From Lyngbya sp. PCC 8106 (lineage in GTDB: Bacteria; Cyanobacteriota; Cyanobacteriia; Cyanobacteriales; Microcoleaceae), in the NCBI RefSeq assembly GCF_000169095.1, contig NZ_AAVU01000027.1, positions 1 to 64,000 on the forward strand: a stretch of DNA of 64,000 nucleotides, given 5' to 3'. Under the pieces are notes generated by a model. The model made no database searches. It was not told the origin of the DNA and saw nothing but the letters and a program-made list of their open reading frames with translations. The first letter of the stretch is position 1, and each line of letters begins with the position of its first letter. A program made the translations under genes and the position numbers. Positions 9,121-16,800 of this stretch are shown here, piece after piece.

Positions 9121-9575
9121 CTAAATTCTTCCCATACCCCATTTCCTAAATCCCTTAACGGTGGTAAGTCTTCAACAGCAGCTTCAAAGATTGAAGTTTC
9201 TTGAAAAATATCTTCTAGTGTGAGTAAGTGAATCTTAAACCGATCAATATTTGAACGTGTATTTAAGTGATATTCAAACTTAGAATTATAGCCAATTCCA
9301 GCAAGAAGAATGGCGATATCTGGTTGGTGAGTATCTAGCTGACCATAGAAAATATATGCCTCATCTTTATCCAGCAAACTTTTCCTGAGTTTAGATTGAA
9401 AGTATATTTCTTGTCCTTGCCAAAATCCAGAACCATCTACACCTCCGTCACGTCCCATTGGACCTGGAGTGAGTCCTAAATGTGCAGCAAACCGACGACC
9501 TAAATCTCCCTTAGTTGTACTATCAGAGTTAACAATTCCTTTAATAATTGCGCGGATTGCTAGATGGTCTTTCAT
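9117..9575 (-). CDS. Small PD-(D/E)xK-like nuclease candidate
   Basis: This 152-aa protein is the last gene of a tight three-gene cassette. A candidate nuclease core is visible: an acidic glycine-rich strand GRDGGVDGSG (D43, D47) followed by EIYFQSKL with Q60-x-K62, the D...QxK pattern seen in Mrr-like and some type II restriction enzymes. The N-terminus (AIRAIIKGIVN...GRRFAAHLG) resembles the helix that precedes such cores. Length is short for a free-standing restriction enzyme but enough for the core fold. It starts 16 bases after the stop of the RHH gene. Nuclease function is inferred from the motif only. Confidence 0.6.
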   Translation of the reverse strand: MKDHLAIRAIIKGIVNSDSTTKGDLGRRFAAHLGLTPGPMGRDGGVDGSGFWQGQEIYFQSKLRKSLLDKDEAYIFYGQLDTHQPDIAILLAGIGYNSKFEYHLNTRSNIDRFKIHLLTLEDIFQETSIFEAAVEDLPPLRDLGNGVWEEFR

Positions 9576-9591
9576 TAGTTTAAGCCATTAT

Positions 9592-10089
9592 TTAATCATG
9601 ATTTTCTGGGTTACTGTTTTGAGTTAAATCATAGGAGTGAATCACATCATCATATAAGTTAATGGCTATTCTGACACATTCAGATACTTTTTCATCCATT
9701 TCTAAATCTTTAAGATTTCTCTGACCTTCTGCACTTAATGATAACTTAATATGCTGGGGCTTTTCACCTGAATCTGTATTACCATTACCCAAAAACTTCT
9801 TTTCAAGTTGATCCACAGAAGTACGCTTTTCTTTCACAACATAATGGCGAACTAAGCTGATTGCAGACTCTACTATAATGTCATCCCTTAGAGCAAGTCT
9901 TGACATAAGCTTACTCAACTTATCTGCATCTACTTTTGTTAACTCAATAGTAATTTTTTCTTCTTCTGATTCAGAATTTTTTGCCTTTTCTTGACCTATC
10001 TCCATTGCTCTTTGTGCGAGAGGATCATCAAAAGTATTGATCTTCTGGTTTGTTTCCTGATTAGCTTGGTTATCTGATGACATATACAA
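9592..10089 (-). CDS. Predicted tandem ribbon-helix-helix protein (ParB-like partner)
   Basis: This 165-aa protein has an acidic, Gln/Asn/Glu-rich, probably disordered N-terminus and two repeated units of the form strand-helix-helix: residues about 46-85 (KITIELTKVDADKLSKLM...) and 111-150 (HIKLSLSAEGQRNLKDLEM...). Each begins with an alternating strand as in RHH DNA-binding domains. It sits between a ParA-like ATPase (22 bases upstream) and the nuclease-like gene (16 bases downstream). RHH proteins next to ParA commonly act as centromere-binding adaptors and autorepressors. The RHH assignment is a fold guess from sequence pattern, not a recognised family. Confidence 0.5.
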   Translation of the reverse strand: MYMSSDNQANQETNQKINTFDDPLAQRAMEIGQEKAKNSESEEEKITIELTKVDADKLSKLMSRLALRDDIIVESAISLVRHYVVKEKRTSVDQLEKKFLGNGNTDSGEKPQHIKLSLSAEGQRNLKDLEMDEKVSECVRIAINLYDDVIHSYDLTQNSNPENHD

Positions 10090-10111
10090 ATCTCCTTTAG
10101 GCTGAATAATT

Positions 10112-10786
10112 CTAAATTCCTAACAATTTATTAAAATAGTCTTTCAAATATTCATATCCATTATAATTCCAGATATATTTTCTATCCTCATAGATAGCCT
10201 TTTGCATCTCATCTTGTAGATTAGACATTTCTTCTGCAACACTACATTTTCTAGGCTTATTTTCAGCTTTTTCAACAACCTGTAACAGTCGTTCTCTTTC
10301 AACTCCCAAGGGGACTATCTTAACTATTGGTGTAAAGCCCATATTAGACTCCATGTTAGCAATCACTTGTAAGGTACGGGGAAGATTGCGTAATGCTTTA
10401 GCTCTTTGGGACAGGTTGACAGGAACTAAAATCAGATTAGGATTATCTTGTAAAATAACTTGAACAGTATTCGCCAGAGGACTGTCAATGTCAAGTACAA
10501 TGTGGTTGTACTGTTCGGGCTTAGTCATCTTTTTGATAGACTCTCGATCAGGATTGTAAGCTACCGAAATTTCATCATATTTCCCGGCACTTTGGAAATC
10601 CGGTTTGCCTTTTTCAGGAATTCTATCGACATAAAATTGCCAGGAGTCAGTTTGATCATCGCAATCTATCAGAAGAATTCTTCCTATCTGAGATGATAAA
10701 GCACCTACCGCATGAACCGCTAGAGTCGTTTTACCCACTCCCCCATCATTATGGGTGCATAGAATTTTCAATTGATACCTCCCCAA
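10112..10786 (-). CDS. ParA-like P-loop ATPase with altered Walker A
   Basis: This 224-aa protein belongs to the ParA/MinD/SIMIBI group. Residues 13-21 read NDGGVGKTT: the P-loop Lys19 is present, but the signature lysine that opens the deviant Walker A (KGGxGKT) is Asp14. The Walker A' region is ILLIDCDDQTDS and the Walker B region is HIVLDIDSPL. C-terminal helices follow as in short ParA proteins. It is the first gene of the cassette ParA, RHH, nuclease. Roles could be plasmid-type partition, positioning of the partner, or a switch for the nuclease. Family call firm, role inferred. Confidence 0.8.
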   Translation of the reverse strand: MGRYQLKILCTHNDGGVGKTTLAVHAVGALSSQIGRILLIDCDDQTDSWQFYVDRIPEKGKPDFQSAGKYDEISVAYNPDRESIKKMTKPEQYNHIVLDIDSPLANTVQVILQDNPNLILVPVNLSQRAKALRNLPRTLQVIANMESNMGFTPIVKIVPLGVERERLLQVVEKAENKPRKCSVAEEMSNLQDEMQKAIYEDRKYIWNYNGYEYLKDYFNKLLGI

Positions 10787-11029
10787 CTGGTTTTAAAAAT
10801 TGCACTGATATTTGAGATCATACCAGATTGCTTACTAAAACTGAGACCTTAATCTTAACTCATATAACATCATATCATAACCATAGATAACCCTTCCGTA
10901 GGATGTCTATACAAATTAGGCAGAGGTTAGATACCTAATAAATTAGTTGATCTATTTATCTGGAAATTTCTGGTGATTCTTGTAGAGGATGGAGATCTGA
11001 TTAGATGATTTTTTAACGTCTGGGTTAAT

Positions 11030-11537
11030 ATGTTCAAGAAAAGAGTTTTTTATCCCTTTTTTGCTGTGGGTTTAGCTGCGGTTATGTCGGGGGCTTTTGT
11101 TTATCGGGCGAACTCTCAAAACCAAACTGCTGCTAATATTTTTGATCCCGCTGGAAATTCAACAAAAACAACAGTTTCTCGGACTGGATGTGGTGAAGGT
11201 TGATCTTCATCCTTTTGATGAAAATCGTTGGGTTGGAGAGGTAACGTTTGACGGCGAAGTAACCGTTACCGGGACTTACAAGCCGAATACTTTAATCGGT
11301 GAAAGTCAACAGGGTAGTCCTTGTTTCTACGTTGATAAACGCACAGAAAACCAACTCCCTCGGTTAAAGGGAGATGAACGGTTTATGTGGTTTTGTTTTA
11401 ATAATTCTCAAGCGGTTTTAGATGCGTTGGGAACGGTTGAAAAAGATGTTAAAATTGTGATTGATGAGTACAAAACGATTTATATTCCCAGCGATGTCAC
11501 GAATACAGCAACGTTTGTTCGATCGGTTTCTCGGTAG
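11030..11537 (+). pseudogene. Secreted hypothetical protein split by a frameshift
   Basis: An ATG at 11030 opens a frame that encodes a clear signal peptide (MFKKRVFYPFFAVGLAAVMS then GAFVYRA) and runs to a TGA at 11201-11203. The body of the protein lies in another frame, continuous to 11537, from about LDVVKVDLHPFDENRW through the C-terminus TFVRSVSR. One frame change between about 11140 and 11200 would join signal peptide and body into one exported protein of about 165 aa. The body family is not recognised; one Cys pair could form a disulfide. It may be a true pseudogene, a sequencing error, or programmed frameshifting. Confidence 0.55.
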
Positions 11538-11680
11538 TCAAAACTCACACCTCAGCCATTCCCTTCTAATTACCGCCTCACCCGTCACCTGTGTTGTAGG
11601 GGCGGGTTTATATCCCTTGTCTCGGGAAATGATAAACTATAGCGGTTTTCAGTTGAATGAAGTACATACAGTAGAGACTA

Positions 11681-11713
11681 AAAAACCCGGTTTCTCAGAG
11701 AAACCGGGTTTTT
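11681..11713. terminator. Perfect 15-bp palindrome, terminator-like
   Basis: AAAAACCCGGTTTCT at 11681-11695 is followed by a 3-base loop and its exact complement ending in five T. GC-rich core flanked by A and T runs makes it a bidirectional intrinsic terminator candidate; such hairpins are also a dispersed repeat in cyanobacteria. It lies 144 bases behind the frameshifted gene. It is followed by short repeats of the form CTCCCAA/CTCCCGA/CTCGGTGA (11714-11772). Confidence 0.6.
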
Positions 11714-11773
11714 CTCCCAACTCGGTGACTCCCAACTCCCGACTCCCGACTCGGTGACTCCCAACTCCCAATC
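11714..11773. repeat. Short tandem heptad-like repeats
   Basis: Units CTCCCAA, CTCGGTGA, CTCCCGA alternate several times between the palindrome and the candidate RNA gene. They resemble the short tandemly repeated repetitive sequences of filamentous cyanobacteria. No coding function is visible. Confidence 0.5.
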
Positions 11774-11817
11774 AGTAAATGAGTACATTTACCTCTCCAC
11801 AGTTTAAAAAGAATCGT

Positions 11818-11823
11818 TATAAT
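11818..11823 (+). promoter_or_regulatory. Consensus -10 box of the candidate 6S RNA
   Basis: TATAAT lies about seven bases before position 11830, where the long closing stem of the structured RNA begins. A -35 box is not convincing. A housekeeping sigma promoter is inferred. Confidence 0.5.
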
Positions 11824-11829
11824 AGGAAA

Positions 11830-12022
11830 CAGGTTCTGCTGCGGCGTTGGTGACTGCCTTTATGTTTTTTTGATCTGTAAATCTCAGTATCCGGGAACCA
11901 GAGAAACTTCGAGTGGCAGTATACCGGACTTAGTATCCGGAAACTTAAAGCTCGACAAAGGTACCCACCTAAAAGGCATATTGAGGTCAAAAACTGGGGT
12001 AAGACGGCGTTGCGGTAAACCT
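11830..12022 (+). ncRNA. ssaA: Candidate 6S RNA
   Basis: About 190 bases without coding potential start just after a TATAAT box. The two ends can pair in a long closing stem: GGTT at 11832-11835 with AACC at 12018-12021, then GCTGCGGCGTTG (11838-11849) with CGGCGTTGCGG (12005-12015), using several G-U pairs. The interior has further hairpins (TCCGG/CCGGA pairs around 11895-11945) and a CGACA...CACCT stretch followed by a small hairpin, a layout like the 3' half of bacterial 6S RNA. Length fits cyanobacterial 6S (about 185 nt), which regulates RNA polymerase. The assignment is from structure and length only; another structured RNA cannot be excluded. Confidence 0.5.
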
Positions 12023-12205
12023 AATCTTTCCGTAATGTAGTGTTCCGATACAACTCGACAACTGTGTTTAGGTGTTTTCCAAGCCTAATCACTCAGATGC
12101 TATACAAAAAATAAAAGTTTTAAGATTTGGAAAGTTTTAAAATTTGGGAGGATTTAGGCTAGTCTAATGCTAAGATTGGCTTAAATTTTTTTACGGTTTA
12201 TTTCT

Positions 12206-13159
12206 ATGTCAGCGCCTAAAACGGGTTTGGAAATGTATCAGCAACGACTGGTTGCTCTCTACAACAAGCAAATTTACACCCGTTTACCGACTCCTGCTTT
12301 TACTCCACTTTCTAAGGACTGGATACAGGTTTTTCAGGAAGAAGCTCAATTAATCAAAGCGGTAATTGCTTCTCAATCTAATTCTACACGATTAGCGGTT
12401 TTATTGGGGGATTCCCTAAGTATGTGGTTTCCCACTGCTTTACTTCCAGAGGGTATATTTTGGCTAAATCAAGGGATTTCTGGAGATACAACCGGAGGAA
12501 TATTAAAGCGGTTGTTTGCTTTAGATGCAGTAGAACCCCATGCTATTTATATCTTAGCTGGAATTAACGATTTAAAACTCAAAACTCCAGTTCATGTTAT
12601 TTTAAAAAACTATCAGCGCATTCTCCAAGAATTACAAGAAAAACATCCGACTTCTCAGCTTTTTGTTCAATCATTATTTCCCACTTCGCTACCGAGTCAG
12701 TTTTTATCTTTTACCATTCCCAATTCTCAAATCAATCAATTCAACCTCGAACTTAAACAACTCGCTCAACAAGAAAATACAAATTATCTCGATTTTCATC
12801 CTCGTTTCGCTAATCCATCGGGGAATTTGGATTCAAAACTAACAACTGATGGTTTACATTTGACACCAGAGGGTTATCAAGTTTGGCAATTTGCACTCAC
12901 TCAAACCGAATCTCGCTACACAAAAGGACGGGATGAAAACTATCAAAAATGGCTACAATCTTCACCCGAGTTTAAGCTAAATGGAAAGTCTTATCGTTGG
13001 AGTTCCTACAAGGTTCAACCAGGAGAGACTTTAAAAACCATTACTCTCAAAGTATTTGGAACCGATGAATTTGACTATTGTGATTTGATTGCGATCCGAA
13101 ATCAGCTCATTTCTGAGTCCCTTCAAGACTATCAAAACCTAGAAATTCCGACAGTTTAA
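12206..13159 (+). CDS. SGNH/GDSL-type hydrolase
   Basis: This 317-aa protein has the blocks of SGNH hydrolases: LLGDSLSMW with the nucleophile Ser near residue 73, a Gly in the NQGISGDTTGG block, Asn in GINDLK, and the DGLHLTPEGY block that supplies Asp and His near residue 220. These enzymes deacylate lipids or carbohydrate esters. No signal peptide is visible. After the hydrolase fold a C-terminal segment (about 270-317, YKVQPGETLKTITLKVFGT) looks like a degenerate LysM unit, which suggests contact with cell-wall glycan. It stands alone after the candidate 6S RNA. The substrate is unknown. Confidence 0.85.
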   Translation: MSAPKTGLEMYQQRLVALYNKQIYTRLPTPAFTPLSKDWIQVFQEEAQLIKAVIASQSNSTRLAVLLGDSLSMWFPTALLPEGIFWLNQGISGDTTGGILKRLFALDAVEPHAIYILAGINDLKLKTPVHVILKNYQRILQELQEKHPTSQLFVQSLFPTSLPSQFLSFTIPNSQINQFNLELKQLAQQENTNYLDFHPRFANPSGNLDSKLTTDGLHLTPEGYQVWQFALTQTESRYTKGRDENYQKWLQSSPEFKLNGKSYRWSSYKVQPGETLKTITLKVFGTDEFDYCDLIAIRNQLISESLQDYQNLEIPTV

Positions 13160-13272
13160 TGATGAGTATTAAAAAACAGACCAGAAACCTAAATTAGTCA
13201 AAACGGACTCCCTGTAAGCAGAGAACTTTATGGGTTTCCAGTCGGCTTTTGTAAGAATTTAGAAGCAATAAT

Positions 13273-13530
13273 TCATACAGACATAGAACTCGCTTGTCGA
13301 GAAGCCATTTTTTCAAAATAAGCCTGAGTTTGTTGTAACATTTGCTCGCGACTATCTTTACCCTCTTCAGTCAATGCGGGAACTAAATTACGAGCCTGCA
13401 ACGTCATGTGAAGTTGAAGGTCAGCCACGTACTCGCTGACATCATGATGCAGTGAACAGGATGGGTATTGTGTCATCTGTGAATTCAATGGGTTCTCCTC
13501 GTCGTGAGTCAACTGCAATTCGGTAAACAC
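13273..13530 (-). CDS. Small hypothetical protein
   Basis: This is an 85-aa frame of unknown family. The middle (residues about 28-75, HHDVSEYVADLQLHMTLQARN... to AYFEKMASRQ) is predicted helical and amphipathic; the ends are polar. No membrane segment or known motif. It converges with the SGNH hydrolase. The translation has the composition of a soluble protein, which favours coding. Confidence 0.5.
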   Translation of the reverse strand: MFTELQLTHDEENPLNSQMTQYPSCSLHHDVSEYVADLQLHMTLQARNLVPALTEEGKDSREQMLQQTQAYFEKMASRQASSMSV

Positions 13531-13899
13531 CTCTAGACACTATCACGCAAAACAGGTTTTCTCGTCAAACGCTTAACGATCTGTAATCCTAAGTATCAAA
13601 GTCGTTTATACTCTGTTACATTTCACAAAGCGATCACAGACAAGAACCTGATCTGCAAAAGAAAGGGAACATACGACAGGTTGAACCAATGTTAACAGCC
13701 TAGCCAATTGTGGGTATGCTGAGAACAATTTGAGACAACATGTTTGTATCTTTTCCTAAAAATGCAACAGTTAAGTCAGACTGTGGGTTTGGGACTATTC
13801 TTACCCCAAGTTACATTTGGCATTGATTGTGTTAATTTTTACAACGAGTTTCACCGGATTGACATTTGAACCATTTACCTGTTCACTGACACAACTTTT
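13531..13899. other. Intergenic region before the RTX exoprotein
   Basis: This stretch of about 370 bases is AT-rich and should hold the promoters of two divergent genes. I see no RNA gene, no strong repeat and no clear -10/-35 pair. Confidence 0.4.
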
Positions 13900-16800
13900 A
13901 TGGCTAATATTATTGGTACTGCTAACCCAGATCTACTCGAAGGAACACTTGATACTGATTTGATACAGGGACTAGAAGGGAACGATACCTTGATTGGCTT
14001 TCCAGGTAATGATACCCTGATGGGCAACTCTGATAATGATTCCATTTTCGGAAGTCGAGATGATGACCTTTTACAAGGTGGCGAGGGAGATGACTCTGTA
14101 TTCGGGGAATTTGGTAATGATACCGTAGAAGGGGATCTCGGAAATGATCTCTTATTCGGTAACGAAGGCGATGACTTCATTAGTGATATTGGTGGAAGTG
14201 ATATTTTCTATGGTGGTCAAGGTAATGATACAATCCTCAATTTAGAAGGCGATGACCAATTGTTTGGCGATCGCGATAATGATATTATCTATACAGGATT
14301 CGGCTTAAATACCCTAACAGGAGGAGGCGGAGCGGACTTATTTGTAATTGGTCGTGAACTCAATGGCGGCTTAACTGATATTATTACCGATTTCCGATCC
14401 GGATTTGATTTAATTGCCTTAACCGAAGACTTAGAGTTTGAAGATTTAGAATTCATTCAAACGGGAAATAATACAACGATTATTGAACGTGAAAGTCGGG
14501 AAGAACTGGCGATATTAGAAGCAATCCAACGCAATACTCTAATTCGCTCAAACTTTACAAAATCCATCACCACAATCACTTCAGTTGTTGAGTTTAGTGA
14601 ACAATCGGTTGAAATCAAAGAAGATCAAACTTCTGCTTTTGTAGAAATTGGGATTCAACGGACAGGTTCTCCCCTAAACACCGTCGGCGCACAATTGTTG
14701 CTCTCAGAAGCAAGTTCTTCGTCAAATGATTTAGACTTTCCCGCAGCCGGAATAGAGGTGGTTTTTGCACCCTTTGAAACCTTCAAACGAGTCACAATCG
14801 CGATTAATAATGATGATCAATTTGAGGGCGACGAATCGATTAGTTTGCGGTTAACTGATCCCATTGGTGGCGCAACTATTGGGGTACAAAGCGAATTCAT
14901 CGTTAATATCGAAGATGATGACCAACCTCCCGCACCACCAACACCAACCCCAACCCCAACCCCGACACCCGACGATACACCCATTCTACCTGCGACTCCG
15001 CCCATTACTTCTTCAACCGTGGGGGTTTCCGTTTCTCCGACAGAAGTTCCAGAAGATCAAGGTCGGGAATTGGTTTATACTTTTAGCCGTTCGAGTGGTT
15101 CTCTCAGTACCGGAATTATCGTTGATTTTGCGATCGCCGGAAGTGCAGAGTTAGGAACAGATTACACTATAACCGGAGCCTTAGATTTTGCTGAGGGATC
15201 GGGACGTATCGTTTTTCCCCCCAATTCTTCTACCACTCAAATTACTCTGACTCCGGTTGCCAATGATATCTTTGAAGCCGATAAAACCGTTGAATTAACC
15301 GTCGCTAACTCGGGAACTTTGTATACAGCAGATTCTGCTCGTCAATCTGCAATAGGTACAATTATTAACGATGATGAGCCGCCCGATCCCCCTGTTTACG
15401 ACTTTACTCAAGCTAACTTTATCGGCGTTGAAGGCGATCCAGACAATCCTCAACAAGCAGAAATCATCATTCGGCGATCAGCAGATCTGACTTTACAATC
15501 ACGGGTTGATGTCATTTTAACCGATGGCACCGCCGTCGAAGGAACGGATTATAATACTCCTCCTCTACCCACTCCAGTTGTCTTTTTACCCGAAGAAGCC
15601 GAAAAATCTGTTTTAGTTGATCTGATTCCCAATATTGAGGAACAAGACGCGAGAAGTCTGAATCTCAGCTTTGGGAACTTCGAGATTATTACCGAAGAAG
15701 GTAATCCGATTATTGGGGGACAAGCGGGTGTTACGAATGGAACCGCTACACTCACGATTAACGACGATGATGGCCCGATTTCCTATGAGTTTACCAACCC
15801 CTCATTTATCGCTTCCGAAGGGAATGTCTTAAATACGATTAATGTCGTTGAGATCGTTCGTAGTGGACGCCTGGCTGACCCTTCCAGTGTGACGGTGAAC
15901 TTACAGGGAATCAATAATGCTTTAGCTGACGTTGACTTTGGTGCAGGGCCAATTACGGTAAATTTTGAAGCCGATCAAAACACTGCAACGGTTCCCATTG
16001 CTATTATTGGAAATGTCGTTCCTGAACCGAACAAAACGGTAAGATTGTCTCTGGCTGCTCCTCCCGGACAAAATGTGGGGATGGATAATCCCACGGCTGA
16101 TTTAATTATCGTTGATGATGACGATATTCCCACCTACGACTTCACGACGAATCAATATACAGCCAGTGAGGAGGAGGGAACGACAGAAGTTGTCACGGTT
16201 CTTCGCAGTGGAAATGCGGAAGTTGCTTCATCAGTCGATGTAGTTCTGACGACAGCAGCAATGAATGGGGGTACACCAGGAGAAGATATTACACCCGAAC
16301 GGATCACCGTAGACTTTGCTCCAGGTGTAACCAGTCAAACGATTTCTTTAGACATCATTGACGATACGGTTGAGGAAGAAGCTGAAGCAGTCAGCTTGAG
16401 TTTTGAAAACTTTGCTCCCCAGGGACAAACGGGTAACACGTTCCCGACTGCGAATTTACTGATTTTAGATAATGACTCGCCTCCGGTTTACAATTTTTCT
16501 GCGGCGACTTTCAGCGCTCTCGAAGGCGATAGTCCGAATACAACCAATGTTGTTGAGGTTCTTCGTTCTGGGGAAACCAGCAATTCTTCATCAGTCGATG
16601 TGGTTCTGACTCAGGGAACTGCTGCTCCGGGTAGTGATTATACAGACGGTCCAGTTACAATTAATTTTGCATCCGGTGAAACCAGTCAAACGGTACCCAT
16701 TCAGATTTTAGGGGATGATCGGGTTGAAAATGATGAGACGGTTGATTTGAGTTTTGCTAATTTTCTAGTTGTGGGTAATAATGGTCAGGAAGTCGCTGCC

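Noticed and set aside
11461..11757. 98-aa frame running through the palindrome
   Set aside because: It crosses a terminator-like palindrome and short repeats, and its product is low in complexity.
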